64,000 nt of DNA from CALMKX01 sp036274895 (GTDB lineage: Bacteria > Acidobacteriota > Thermoanaerobaculia > Multivoradales > SZUA-115). Position 1 is the stretch's first letter. Every line of letters starts with the position of its first letter. The position numbers were made by a program, and so were the translations under genes. This document shows positions 28,066 through 38,846 of this stretch, one piece after another. The DNA lies in contig DASUEU010000085.1 of the NCBI GenBank assembly GCA_036274895.1, positions 62,001 through 126,000 of the forward strand. The letters run 5' to 3'. The notes beneath the pieces were generated by a model. That model had not been told where the DNA came from. It saw only the letters and a list, made by a program, of their open reading frames with translations, and did not search any database.

Positions 28066-28943
28066 GGCGAGATCTCCCCGGCGGGCACGGCGCCGAAACC
28101 CCGGGCGTGCCAGGCGACGAGGTCGACCACACTGTGTCGCCAGTAGGCCCAGCTGTGGGTCCCTGGCTCGAGCACCAGCTCGACCTCGAGCCCGGCTTTT
28201 CGGGCGAGAGCGGTGAACTTCTCCCCCGCGTCGTCGAGGTCGTACTTGTCCTCGCGCCCGCAGCGCACCAGGAGCTGGGGCCGCGCCTCGCGGGTATGCC
28301 AGTCGCGGTCGAGCAGGGCGACGAGGTTGTTCGCCTGGAGGTTGTTGGCGCTCTCGGAGCGGCCGAAGATGCGCTTCAAGTTGAGCCGGAGGGGCCAGGG
28401 GGTGGTGCGCACCAGGCCCCACTCGAAGGGGATCAGGGCCCCGGAGAGGGAGCCGGCACTCTGGTAGAGCTCGGGATGCTTGAGGGCCAGGCGTGCCGCC
28501 GCGTAGCCCCCCATCGAGATGCCGGCGACCGCCCGCCCTGCCCGGTCCCGACGCACCGCCCAACGGCTCTCCACCGCCTCGCGCAGGGAGCCGACGACCC
28601 AGCTCTCGTAACGCCGGCGGCCGTCGTAGAAGTCGGCAAAGTAGCTCTTGTGACCGTCGGGCGCGACGATCACCGCGGGCGGCATTTCGCCGGCCCTCAT
28701 GCGCCGGGAGATCTCCCGGGCCGCCCCTTGCCGCCAGAGGATGCCGCTGTCGGCGAAGAAGTCGTGGAGGAAGTAGAGCACCGGGTAGGGCGCCGCCTCC
28801 GGGTAGCCTGGAGGCAGCAGCACTCGGAAGGTACCACGGGCCGTGCCGAGGGGCGCGGCGGGGTCGACCTGCCGTGGCGGCGTACCGCGACCCGCACCGA
28901 GGAGCAGGATCAGGCTGACCAAGGCCAGGGCTCCCTGCTTCAA
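28062..28943 (-). CDS. Secreted esterase of the esterase D/antigen 85-like family
   Basis: The 293-residue alpha/beta hydrolase shows a signal peptide (KQGALALVSLILLLGAG), VLYFLHDFFAD, the nucleophile elbow GISMGGYAAARLALKHPE (Ser in GxSxGG), an acidic region near RCGREDKYDLDDAGE and the catalytic His in GTHSWAYWR. It matches putative esterases that act on acyl esters outside the cytoplasm. The preferred start is the TTG at 28943, which overlaps the upstream stop as TTGA and begins directly at the signal peptide. Substrate unknown. Confidence 0.8.
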   Translation of the reverse strand: MKQGALALVSLILLLGAGRGTPPRQVDPAAPLGTARGTFRVLLPPGYPEAAPYPVLYFLHDFFADSGILWRQGAAREISRRMRAGEMPPAVIVAPDGHKSYFADFYDGRRRYESWVVGSLREAVESRWAVRRDRAGRAVAGISMGGYAAARLALKHPELYQSAGSLSGALIPFEWGLVRTTPWPLRLNLKRIFGRSESANNLQANNLVALLDRDWHTREARPQLLVRCGREDKYDLDDAGEKFTALARKAGLEVELVLEPGTHSWAYWRHSVVDLVAWHARGFGAVPAGEISP

Positions 28944-29761
28944 GCCGACCGCCAGACGTGGACCCGTGGCGCGAGGCCGGGAAGGCACCGCGCCACCTCG
29001 GCCTCGAGCTCGTCGGCTCGGTGGCGGCGAGAGAGGTGAAAGAGCACCACGTGAGCGCTGGCGAAGCGGTCGACCCAGGGCACCAGGTCCTCCACGTGGA
29101 GATGGCCGTAGCGTTTGGCCAGGGGCCGCAATCCCTCGCCCAAGAAGGTGCACTCGATCAACAGGACCCTGGCCTCGAAGAGCCGCGGTTCGAGCTCGAA
29201 GACGCCCGGCCCGGTGTCACCGCAGTAGCTGAGGGCCAGCTCGTCGTGGGACTCGGTCACCTCGGCGCCGCCCGCGGCCAGGGCCTTGAGCTGCTCAGAC
29301 CCCAGCTCGGCATAGGCCGCGGCCCGTCGGCGCCGGGTGCGCCAGAGATGGTACCCGACGCTGGGGACGACGTGGTCGGTGGCGAAGGCTTCGACCCGGA
29401 ACCCGCGACCGAGCTCGACCGTCTCGCCCGGAGACAGACCCCGGAGCTGGTAGCGGTAGGTGGTGTCCTCCAGGCGCTCCGCGGCCGCGAGGTAGTCGCC
29501 CAGGGCTTCGGCCGACGCGGCCGGACAGAAGATCCGCGCCTCGGGCAGGCTCTGGAGGTAGCGCTGGGACAGCAGGTAGGGCACGCCGGCGGCGTGGTCC
29601 AGGTGGCCGTGGGAAAGGAAGAGGTGGTGGGTGCCGGTGAGCTCCCCCGGGCCTCGCCCGACGTCGAAGGCGAGCCCCGGCGGCTGGACTCGAAACCAGG
29701 TCTCCTCGCCGGCTCGGGAGAAACCGGCGAGGGAGAGGTCGCCGAAGGAGAGGGAGCGCAC
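28940..29761 (-). CDS. RNase Z-like metallo-beta-lactamase-fold hydrolase
   Basis: The 273-residue protein carries the MBL motif HGHLDHAAG (about 51-59), a later GDTGPG with a metal-binding Asp, and a histidine near VVLFHLSRRH. The overall layout (short N-terminus, YLLSQRYLQSL, ECTFL) resembles tRNase Z and related nucleases, but the exact substrate cannot be set from sequence alone. It is cotranscribed with the esterase through a TTGA overlap, and lies 12 nt downstream of the GAPDH-like gene. Confidence 0.75.
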   Translation of the reverse strand: MRSLSFGDLSLAGFSRAGEETWFRVQPPGLAFDVGRGPGELTGTHHLFLSHGHLDHAAGVPYLLSQRYLQSLPEARIFCPAASAEALGDYLAAAERLEDTTYRYQLRGLSPGETVELGRGFRVEAFATDHVVPSVGYHLWRTRRRRAAAYAELGSEQLKALAAGGAEVTESHDELALSYCGDTGPGVFELEPRLFEARVLLIECTFLGEGLRPLAKRYGHLHVEDLVPWVDRFASAHVVLFHLSRRHRADELEAEVARCLPGLAPRVHVWRSA

Positions 29762-29773
29762 GGGGTGGAGCGC

Positions 29774-30838
29774 TCAGATCTCCGTGTAGATCCAGCGACG
29801 GATGTGCTGGAGCCGAGCGCTCACGCTCTCGGGCTCGGGATCGATGTGCCAGAGAGCGGCCGCCACGGAAGAGAGCAGCGAGTTGCCGTCCTGGGGGGTG
29901 AAGCAGAAGCCGTAGACTTCTCGGCCCCGCCGCACCAGGAGGGTCGGCAGGACCATCACGGTCTGGGAGAGGATGCGCCCGTAGTAGCCGTGGTCACGGC
30001 CGAAGCTGAAGATCAGGTTGGCCAGGCGCTTGTCGGTGACCGCCACACGGGGGTTGGCGCGGAGCCGCTCGACGACGTCGGCACGAGTGAGCTCCCGCTC
30101 GAGGAAGATGCTGAACCAGATCGAGTGCATGTACTGGGTGTTCAGCTTGACCGCGCTCGAGAAGACGTTAAGGTCCTTGCCGAGGGTGGTGAAGAGGTGG
30201 TGGGCGTCGCGGGCGTGGTGGGTGCCGAACTCCTCATCGTCGTGCTTGCCGACCTGGGGAGCGGGGATGAATTCGTCCCCCTGGGTGATATCGTTGGCCC
30301 GCCGCATGCAAACGAAGGTGGCCCGTTCGAGGTTGTAGCCCGCCTCCCCTTCGTCGCAAATCGTCTTGATCAGGGTCGTGATGTTGTGGGTGTTGCAGGA
30401 GACCACCTGGAGGAAGCGATCCTCTCCCGGTACCAGGACCTCGTCGTTGACACCTCGGGCGTAGGGCTTGCCGAACCCGAACTCGCTGCCCTGAGCGATG
30501 AAGCCGCGCGGGCCGGAGAGCTTCTCGTAGATGGCCGCCTTGTTCTTGTTGCCGGCCGGCGTGCAGTCGAGCACCACCGTGGCCCGCTCGAGCGCCTCCC
30601 GGGAATCGTAGCTGATGGTATGACCGAGCTTCTCGAAGTCGCCTCGCACGTCGCCATCGGCCGCCAGCCGGGCGCCGCGCGCCATCAGGTGGTTGATCTT
30701 GGCGCGATCGCCGGCGAGCGGCGTGCGCTTGTGGAAAGTGACCTCGTCGATGCCCAGCTTGTCTCGGAAGTCCGTCAAGAGGCCGATCAGCGGCTCTCCG
30801 ATCGTACCGGTCCCCACGACATGAACGATGGTCTTCAT
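29774..30838 (-). CDS. Archaeal-type (type II) glyceraldehyde-3-phosphate dehydrogenase homologue
   Basis: The 354-residue protein has a Rossmann start VVGTGTIGEPLI, then VVLDCTPAGNKNKAAIY, a catalytic-type VVSCNT, MRRAND with a following HH pair and a late YMHS. These align in order with archaeal GAPDH (GYGTIGKRV, IDCTPEG, VVSCNTTGL, VRRGADP, LMHQH). After SCNT, however, the residues are HNI, not TGL, and the C-terminal part differs, so it is either a divergent GAPDH or another aldehyde/phosphate dehydrogenase of that fold. The ATG has a GGAGGAAG ribosome-binding site. Bacterial members of this family are uncommon as far as I know. Confidence 0.65.
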   Translation of the reverse strand: MKTIVHVVGTGTIGEPLIGLLTDFRDKLGIDEVTFHKRTPLAGDRAKINHLMARGARLAADGDVRGDFEKLGHTISYDSREALERATVVLDCTPAGNKNKAAIYEKLSGPRGFIAQGSEFGFGKPYARGVNDEVLVPGEDRFLQVVSCNTHNITTLIKTICDEGEAGYNLERATFVCMRRANDITQGDEFIPAPQVGKHDDEEFGTHHARDAHHLFTTLGKDLNVFSSAVKLNTQYMHSIWFSIFLERELTRADVVERLRANPRVAVTDKRLANLIFSFGRDHGYYGRILSQTVMVLPTLLVRRGREVYGFCFTPQDGNSLLSSVAAALWHIDPEPESVSARLQHIRRWIYTEI

Positions 30839-30922
30839 CCGAGCTTCCTCCTACGGCGGTTCAGGAAAGCCCTGGAGGGTACCACAGCGGCGGCCGGGCG
30901 GGCCATCGGCAGGGCTCCGCGG

Positions 30923-31177
30923 CTAGTGGCTCGGCCCTTCGCCCTGCTCACCGTGTCGCCCTCCGCCCCGCCACCCCGGATCCCGCCGGGCGAACTCGTC
31001 GAGCTCGGCCGGCACCTCCACCAGGGTGCGGGTCACCGCCGGGTCGCACTGGTCGTTCTCGCACTCGTAGGTGTAGACGTTCCAGCCCTCCCGCTGTGAG
31101 TAGGCCGCGAGGGTCTGGTAGGTATTGCAGTTCCCGCACTTGATCGAGATGTTCCGGATGTTGATCATACTGTCCAT
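30923..31177 (-). CDS. Small zinc-ribbon-like protein
   Basis: The 84-residue protein has two cysteine pairs, CGNC (about 14-17) and a later C-E-N-D-Q-C, with a YTYECEND segment between, suggesting a small metal-binding ribbon. The rest has no recognised motif and the C-terminus is Gly/Arg-rich. The ATG at 31177-31175 overlaps the ATG of the divergent VWFA gene within a single CATG. A second ATG at 31168 is an alternative start. Function unknown. Confidence 0.65.
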   Translation of the reverse strand: MDSMINIRNISIKCGNCNTYQTLAAYSQREGWNVYTYECENDQCDPAVTRTLVEVPAELDEFARRDPGWRGGGRHGEQGEGPSH

Positions 31178-32156
31178 GTCAGCCCCCAATCTGCCTAGGC
31201 TAGCAAAGGGCCTGCGCTCCGTGGCCCTCGGATTCGCCCTTCTGGCCCACCCGATCGCCTTGGGCGTCGCCCAGGAACCACCCGCCGACGCCGGCTTCGG
31301 CGAGCAGATCGGCGTCGGCTTCGTGCTGGTGCCGGTGGTGGTGCGCACCTCGGACGGCTACTCGAAGAGCCTCAAGGTCACCGACTTCCGGCTCTTCGTC
31401 GACGACCAGCCGGTGGCCATCGAGAGCTTCGAGAATCGCTCCGACGCTCCCCTCTCCACCGTCTTCCTCCAGGACCTCTCGGGGAGCATGGACGGCGCCA
31501 AGCTCGCGGCGAGCCGCGAGGTGCTGCGCCATTTCCTCGAGCAGGCCACGCCGCTCGACGAGCTCGCCATCGCGACCTTCGCCGACGGCCAGACCACGGT
31601 CGACGTCCCCTTCACCAGCGATCTGGTGACGCTCGAGGAAGCTGTGACCACCTGGGAGGCCTTCGGGACCACCACGCTCAACGACGCCGTCGCCTGGCTG
31701 CCCGAGATCTCGGCCGGCGGCAGTCACTCCAAGCGGGCAGCGGTGCTGATCACCGACGGCGCCGAGAACGCCAGTACCCTCTCTCCTGCCGACGCCCGAG
31801 ACATCGTGCGCCGGGCACAGGTGCCGGTCTACGTGCTGGGGCTGGGCTCCGGAAGCCCCTACGAGGTGGGGTCGGACGGCGCCAAGCTCCATCGCTTCGC
31901 GGACGTGCTGAACCTCCTCGCCCTCTACACCGGGGGCCGCTACTTCCCGGTGTCGGGGCCCAACGAGGCCAAGGAGGCGGTGGTCGACATCGTCGACGAC
32001 CTCCGGCACCAGTACGTGCTGGGCTTCTCCACCAGCGCCTCGGGCAAGCGGGCGCAGCGCCGGATTCGCGTCGAGGTCGATGAGCGCAACGTCAGGGTGT
32101 TGTCGCGCCAGGGCTACACGGGTACCCCGCCGCTCGCCCCGGCTGGGAAGAATTGA
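31176..32156 (+). CDS. VWFA-related protein of the acidobacterial type, secreted
   Basis: The 326-residue protein has a signal peptide (about 8-32) and a von Willebrand A domain with the metal site DLSGSMDG, then a conserved Thr (TTLND) and ITDGAENAS. Its layout (signal peptide, VPVVVRTSDG..., then VWA) matches VWFA-related proteins abundant in Acidobacteriota. It is probably periplasmic and binds a protein partner through a metal ion. The frame can be read from a TTG at 31125, but the ATG at 31176 is preferred, with CATACT as a possible -10 element just before it. Confidence 0.82.
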   Translation: MSAPNLPRLAKGLRSVALGFALLAHPIALGVAQEPPADAGFGEQIGVGFVLVPVVVRTSDGYSKSLKVTDFRLFVDDQPVAIESFENRSDAPLSTVFLQDLSGSMDGAKLAASREVLRHFLEQATPLDELAIATFADGQTTVDVPFTSDLVTLEEAVTTWEAFGTTTLNDAVAWLPEISAGGSHSKRAAVLITDGAENASTLSPADARDIVRRAQVPVYVLGLGSGSPYEVGSDGAKLHRFADVLNLLALYTGGRYFPVSGPNEAKEAVVDIVDDLRHQYVLGFSTSASGKRAQRRIRVEVDERNVRVLSRQGYTGTPPLAPAGKN

Positions 32157-32221
32157 TAGAATGTCTTCAATTTGACGGAGAGCGCCGAGAAGGCCTCTCG
32201 ATGAACCAAGGAGGATCGAGC

Positions 32222-32863
32222 ATGAAGAAGTCGATGCTTTTGCTGGCGCTGGCGGCGGGGCTGCTGGCGACCGGCTGCGCTTCGAAGAAGTACGTCGCGG
32301 GCGAGGTCGCCACCGTGAACCAGCGGGTGGACGACGTCGAGACCAAGGTCGAGGAGACCCAGAGCGGGCTGCGCCGCCACGATGAGGCGATCGCCAAGCA
32401 GGGCGAGACCATCAACCAGCAGGGACAGCAGATCCAGTCCACCTCGAAGACCGCTCAGGAAGCCCTGCGGCGGGCCGAGGAGGCCGGCAAGCTGGCCCAG
32501 GGCAAGCTGCTCTACGAGGCCGTCTTCAGCGACGACAAGGTACGCTTCGCCCTCGACAAGGCCGACCTCGGCGAGGAAGCCGGCGCGGCCCTGAAGCAGT
32601 TCGCCGACCAACTCAAGGCCGAGAACGCCAACGTCTACATCGAGATCCAGGGCCACACCGACTCAGTGGGCTCGGACGACTACAACTACAAGCTCGGCGA
32701 GTCTCGCGCCGAGGCCGTTCGTCGCTTCCTCAACAAGGAAGGCGGCATCCCCCTGCACAAGATGTCGGTGATCTCCTACGGTGAGAGTGAGCCGGTCGCC
32801 GACAACAAGACCCGCGAAGGCCGAGCGCAGAACCGCCGCGTCGTGCTGGTGGTCCTCCAGTAA
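32222..32863 (+). CDS. OmpA/Pal-type peptidoglycan-binding lipoprotein
   Basis: The 213-residue protein has a lipoprotein signal with lipobox LATGC (Cys about 18), a coiled coil (about 25-95) and an OmpA domain with IEIQGHTDSVGSDDYNYKLG and SRAEAVRRFL, which binds peptidoglycan. It probably links the outer membrane to the cell wall. AAGGAGGA (32208-32215) precedes the ATG at 32222, which confirms the start, and a TAGAAT box at 32157-32162 could be its own promoter, giving a normal leader. Confidence 0.92.
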   Translation: MKKSMLLLALAAGLLATGCASKKYVAGEVATVNQRVDDVETKVEETQSGLRRHDEAIAKQGETINQQGQQIQSTSKTAQEALRRAEEAGKLAQGKLLYEAVFSDDKVRFALDKADLGEEAGAALKQFADQLKAENANVYIEIQGHTDSVGSDDYNYKLGESRAEAVRRFLNKEGGIPLHKMSVISYGESEPVADNKTREGRAQNRRVVLVVLQ

Positions 32864-32889
32864 CCACGGGGTTGAGCTGCTGCCCCCGA

Positions 32890-32918
32890 CCGTGCCCGCG
32901 ACCGCGATCCGGGCACGG
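32890..32918. terminator. Hairpin between converging OmpA and TlpA genes
   Basis: CCGTGCCCG (32890-32898) and CGGGCACGG (32910-32918) are perfect 9-nt arms around an 11-nt loop, located between two convergent genes. It can work in either direction; no T-run is present. Confidence 0.55.
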
Positions 32919-32932
32919 CCGTGGGGTCGCCT

Positions 32933-33472
32933 CTACCCCCCTGCCGCCTTCGCCAGCTCCCGCCGCACCACCTCCGGCTGGATGATCCCCTCTCCCAGAT
33001 AAGAGACCCGTCCCTCGGGATCGATGATCACCAAGGTCGGCAGAGCCACCACCTGGAGCTTCGATCCGAGGTGGTCCTCGGGGTCGAGGAGCACCGGGTA
33101 GGGGAAAGGGGTGGCGGAGGCGAAGCGCTGCACGGTCTCGAGATCCTCGCCGGAGTTCACGGCCAGGAACTCGGTGCTCTCGCGAGGCACCTCGGCGTAG
33201 ATCTCCTTCAGGATCTTGGCCTGCTCGTGGCAGGGGCCGCACCAGGTCGCCCAGAAGTCGAGCAGAACGACCTTGCCTTCGAGGCTCGCCAGGCTCACCT
33301 CGCCACCGGTCAGGGCGGCCAACTGGAAGGCGGGAGCCGGGCTGCCCACCCGGACGCGCGAGGAGGTTGCGGCCGAGCCCGTGCCGCCAACGCAGGCGGC
33401 GCTGAAAGAGGCGAGGGTGACCAGGGCGAGAACGGAGAGGACGGGGCGGGAGGTCGGGCGGGGTCCCTTCAT
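32933..33472 (-). CDS. TlpA/ResA-like thioredoxin lipoprotein
   Basis: The 179-residue protein begins with a signal sequence ending in a lipobox-like LASFSAAC and then has a thioredoxin fold: GSPAPAFQLAALTGGEV, the WCGPC active site in DFWATWCGPCHEQAK, and a cis-proline region VVALPTLVIIDPEG. It should be a membrane-anchored disulfide reductase facing the periplasm. The ATG at 33472 is preferred over a longer frame from 33535. Confidence 0.88.
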   Translation of the reverse strand: MKGPRPTSRPVLSVLALVTLASFSAACVGGTGSAATSSRVRVGSPAPAFQLAALTGGEVSLASLEGKVVLLDFWATWCGPCHEQAKILKEIYAEVPRESTEFLAVNSGEDLETVQRFASATPFPYPVLLDPEDHLGSKLQVVALPTLVIIDPEGRVSYLGEGIIQPEVVRRELAKAAGG

Positions 33473-33512
33473 GGTGCGGGAGGATAATCCATCCCCCGGC
33501 GGGACTCCAGCC

Positions 33513-33543
33513 GGAGAAAGAAAGGGCGCGGTCACCCGCGCCC
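33513..33543 (-). terminator. Intrinsic terminator of the ribonucleotide reductase gene
   Basis: On the minus strand, GGGCGCGG (33543-33536) pairs with CCGCGCCC (33531-33524) around a 4-nt loop, and TTTCTTTCT follows at once. It lies about 38 nt past the nrdJ stop. Confidence 0.8.
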
Positions 33544-33581
33544 CAAGTACTACCTCTCCTCCCCCCAGGGCCGACGGCTCG

Positions 33582-36311
<2,730 letters not shown>

Positions 36312-36409
36312 ACAGGGCTTCTCCTGTGGGGTCAAGGGCGGAGGTTCCTTTCGCCAGTGACTGGGTAGCCATAGGGCGATGGAGCGCTAGAGGTGTTTCA
36401 GCAACCGTT

Positions 36410-36439
36410 AGACTAGCGCGCTCAGCTCTGGGGTGTCAA
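36410..36439 (-). promoter_or_regulatory. Promoter of nrdJ
   Basis: On the minus strand, TTGACA (36439-36434) is 18 nt from TAGTCT (36415-36410), giving a leader of roughly 90 nt. It is too short for a cobalamin riboswitch, and I see no B12-box. Confidence 0.7.
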
Positions 36440-36446
36440 GCGCCAA

Positions 36447-36493
36447 CCACTAGATCTTGTGGGGGCGGGCGCGAATGATCCCACAGTTTGTGG
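36447..36493. promoter_or_regulatory. Paired NrdR boxes
   Basis: CCACTAGATCTTGTGG (36447-36462) matches the NrdR consensus ACACWATATATWGTGT at 12 of 16 positions. A weaker partner, ATCCCACAGTTTGTGG (36478-36493), matches at 9 of 16 and starts exactly 31 nt later, the phasing usual for NrdR pairs. They lie just upstream of the nrdJ -35 element, so NrdR repression of nrdJ is likely. Confidence 0.65.
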
Positions 36494-36544
36494 CGGTGGA
36501 CCAGCCCTCCAGGTCGCTTGTCACACCGCCCGCCCGCCGGCTCC

Positions 36545-36550
36545 TATAAT
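36545..36550 (+). promoter_or_regulatory. Consensus -10 box 6 nt before the methylmalonyl-CoA mutase start
   Basis: TATAAT ends 6 nt before the ATG at 36557 and no ribosome-binding site lies between, so transcription should begin at the start codon. This is the cleanest leaderless promoter in the window. Confidence 0.7.
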
Positions 36551-36556
36551 CCCGCC

Positions 36557-38173
36557 ATGGCCACCACCATCTCGCAGCCCGCAGGGGCTGCCGCGAAGAC
36601 CCGCGAGGAAGCGCCGGCCAAGATCACCGGCAGCGGCATCCCCGTCGAGCCCTTCTACCGGGCCGGCACGGGTGCCGGCGCTCCCGATCCCGGCGAGTTT
36701 CCCTACACTCGCGGCCTCCACGCCGACATGTACCGCAAGCGGCGCTGGACCATGCGCCAGTACGCCGGCTACGCCAGCGCCGAGGAGTCCAACCGGCGGT
36801 ACCGCTATCTGCTCTCCCAGGGCACCACGGGCCTGTCGGTCGCCTTCGACCTGCCCACCCAGATCGGCTACGACTCGGACGCATCCTTGGCACGCGGTGA
36901 GGTCGGGCGGGTGGGGGTGGCGATCGACTCGATCGCGGACATGCGACGGCTCTTCGACGGCATCCCCCTGGACCGGGTCACCACCTCGATGACCATCAAC
37001 GCCACCGCCCCCATCCTGCTCGCCCTCTACCTGGCAGTGGCCGAGGAGCAGGGCGTGCCCTGGACCGAGGTCGGTGGGACGGTGCAGAACGACATCTTGA
37101 AAGAGTACATCGCCCGCGGCACCTACATCTATCCGCCGGGGCCCTCGCTCCGGCTGGTTGCGGACCTGATCCAGTTCTGCTCCGAGCAGGTACCGAGCTG
37201 GAACACCATCTCGATCTCCGGCTACCACATCCGCGAGGCCGGCTCGACGGCGGTGCAGGAGGTGGCCTTCACCCTCGCCAACGCCCTCTGCTACGTCGAG
37301 GCCGTGCTCGCCCGGGGCCTGGCGATCGACGACTTCGCCCCCCGGCTGTCCTTCTTCTTCAACTCCCACAACAACTTCCTGGAAGAGGTGGCGAAGTTCC
37401 GCGCCGCGCGGCGGCTGTGGGCTGAGCTGGTGACCGCGCGCTGGCGGCCGGCCAATCCCCGCTCGGCCTGGCTGCGATTCCACACCCAGACCGCAGGCTC
37501 CACCCTGACCGCCCAGCAGCCCGAGAACAACGTCGTGCGGGTGACCCTCCAGGCTCTGGCGGCGGTGTGCGGCGGCACCCAGTCGCTCCACACCAATGCC
37601 TTCGACGAGGCCCTCGGCCTGCCCACCGAGAAGTCGGCCACGCTCGCCCTGCGCACCCAGCAGATCCTCGCCGCCGAGAGCGGCGTGGCGGACGTCGCCG
37701 ACCCCCTGGGGGGCTCCCACGTGATCGAGGCCTGGACCGAGGAGATCGTCACCCGGGCTCGCGCCTACATCGCCCGGATCGAGGAGATGGGCGGCGCCCT
37801 CGCCGCCATCGAGCGGCACTTCCCCCAGGACGAGATCGCCGAGGCGGCCTACCGGACCCAGCGGGCGGTGGAAGAAGGCAAGGAGGTGGTGGTGGGGGTC
37901 AACGCCCACGTCGCCGAGGAGCAGGAAGCGACGGAAGTCCTGCGCATCGACCCCGCGGCCGAAGCGGCCCAGGTGGCCAGGCTGCGCGCACTGCGGGAGG
38001 GCAGGAACGCCGAGCGGGCGACCCGCACCCGGGCGGCCCTCGCCAGCGCCGCCGCGGAGGGCCGCAACGTCATGCCGCCGATCCTCGACTGCGTGCGCGC
38101 CGAGGTCACTCTGGGCGAGATTGCGGACACCCTGCGCGGGGTGTTCGGGGAGTATCGGGAGGGGGGGGCTTGA
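36557..38173 (+). CDS. Methylmalonyl-CoA mutase, catalytic (large-subunit type) protein without B12 domain
   Basis: The 538-residue protein matches the TIM-barrel half of methylmalonyl-CoA mutase: FPYTRGLHADMYRKRRWTMRQYAGY (in pieces), GTTGLSVAFDLPTQIGYD, GTVQNDILKEYIARGTY, SISGYHIREAGST, HTQTAGSTLTAQQPENN and CGGTQSLHTNAFDEAL. It converts methylmalonyl-CoA and succinyl-CoA in propionate metabolism. The cobalamin-binding domain with DxHxxG is absent, as in two-subunit enzymes, so a small B12-binding partner must be encoded elsewhere. The ATG at 36557 is set by the adjacent -10 box; a longer frame starts at 36488. Confidence 0.93.
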   Translation: MATTISQPAGAAAKTREEAPAKITGSGIPVEPFYRAGTGAGAPDPGEFPYTRGLHADMYRKRRWTMRQYAGYASAEESNRRYRYLLSQGTTGLSVAFDLPTQIGYDSDASLARGEVGRVGVAIDSIADMRRLFDGIPLDRVTTSMTINATAPILLALYLAVAEEQGVPWTEVGGTVQNDILKEYIARGTYIYPPGPSLRLVADLIQFCSEQVPSWNTISISGYHIREAGSTAVQEVAFTLANALCYVEAVLARGLAIDDFAPRLSFFFNSHNNFLEEVAKFRAARRLWAELVTARWRPANPRSAWLRFHTQTAGSTLTAQQPENNVVRVTLQALAAVCGGTQSLHTNAFDEALGLPTEKSATLALRTQQILAAESGVADVADPLGGSHVIEAWTEEIVTRARAYIARIEEMGGALAAIERHFPQDEIAEAAYRTQRAVEEGKEVVVGVNAHVAEEQEATEVLRIDPAAEAAQVARLRALREGRNAERATRTRAALASAAAEGRNVMPPILDCVRAEVTLGEIADTLRGVFGEYREGGA

Positions 38174-38198
38174 GGCCCTGCCGGCGCTCGCGCCTTTC

Positions 38199-38723
38199 TC
38201 AGGCTTGGCGCCAGGCTTGCGGCAGGATCGGATCCAGATCGACGAAGAGATCTGCCGTTTGCATCAGCTCACGGGAACGGCCGGCGCTCACACAGGCCAG
38301 CTCGACGTGCTTGCCGATCGACTTGACGGCCTCGACGGCAGGCACCAGGTCGGCGTCGCCGGAGATCAGTACAGCTGTGTCATAGACGTTCTGGTGAGCC
38401 TGTAGCAGCATGTCGGTCGCGATCCGGACATCGATGCCCTTCTCGACGACCGTGTTGCCGCGCCGCTCCAACCTCCCAAGCCGTAGGTCGAAATAGGGCA
38501 GCAATCGCAATCTCTCGAAGAACTGCTGCTGCTTCCGATAACGCTCCTCTCCATCCTCTTGTCGGACCGAAGCGTTGTAGTAGTAGGTCCGGACGAGCTT
38601 CCTACCGCTCGTCAGGAGCGCGGACAGCTTCACGAAGTCGACGTCTGTCCTGGCAAACCTCTCGTGGGCACAGTGATAGAGGTTGCTCCCGTCTATGAAG
38701 ATCGTCACGCGCTCACTCGACAT
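38199..38723 (-). CDS. NYN-domain (LabA/DUF88-type) protein
   Basis: The 174-residue protein is a PIN-like NYN domain: FIDGSNLYH with the first metal Asp, a middle KGIDVRIATDML, ISGDADLVPAVEAVKSIGKHVELA and a C-terminal ADLFVDLD. The four acidic positions of a PIN nuclease site are present, so RNA cleavage is possible. The ATG at 38723 is preferred over a longer frame to 38801, which would run through a strong hairpin. The gene has its own promoter and a leader of about 115 nt with that hairpin just before the start. Confidence 0.85.
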   Translation of the reverse strand: MSSERVTIFIDGSNLYHCAHERFARTDVDFVKLSALLTSGRKLVRTYYYNASVRQEDGEERYRKQQQFFERLRLLPYFDLRLGRLERRGNTVVEKGIDVRIATDMLLQAHQNVYDTAVLISGDADLVPAVEAVKSIGKHVELACVSAGRSRELMQTADLFVDLDPILPQAWRQA

Positions 38724-38743
38724 CTCCACTCCCAAAAACGAAT

Positions 38744-38770
38744 CGAGGGGTTGCACGCGGCAACCCCTCG
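38744..38770 (-). terminator. Terminator-like hairpin in the leader of the NYN gene
   Basis: CGAGGGGTTGC and GCAACCCCTCG are perfect 11-nt arms (38744-38754 and 38760-38770) around ACGCG. On the minus strand it is followed by ATTCGTTTTT, so it resembles an intrinsic terminator. It lies only about 20 nt before the ATG, between promoter and gene, so it is an attenuator or the end of a small RNA. Confidence 0.7.
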
Positions 38771-38846
38771 GAGCTAACTGACCTACCGTTGGGTGCTCCA
38801 CTCAGCGAACTGGCGGAATCAACGACAGGGATGTAATCGAGAAGAC

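Noticed and set aside
36312..36556. Cobalamin riboswitch before nrdJ or the mutase gene
   Set aside because: The nrdJ leader is only about 90 nt and the mutase appears leaderless; no B12-box-like sequence was seen.
38205..38220. Sigma-54-like -24/-12 motif (TTGGCGCCAGGCTTGC)
   Set aside because: It lies inside the 3' end of the NYN gene and points into that gene from a convergent junction, with no gene start downstream.
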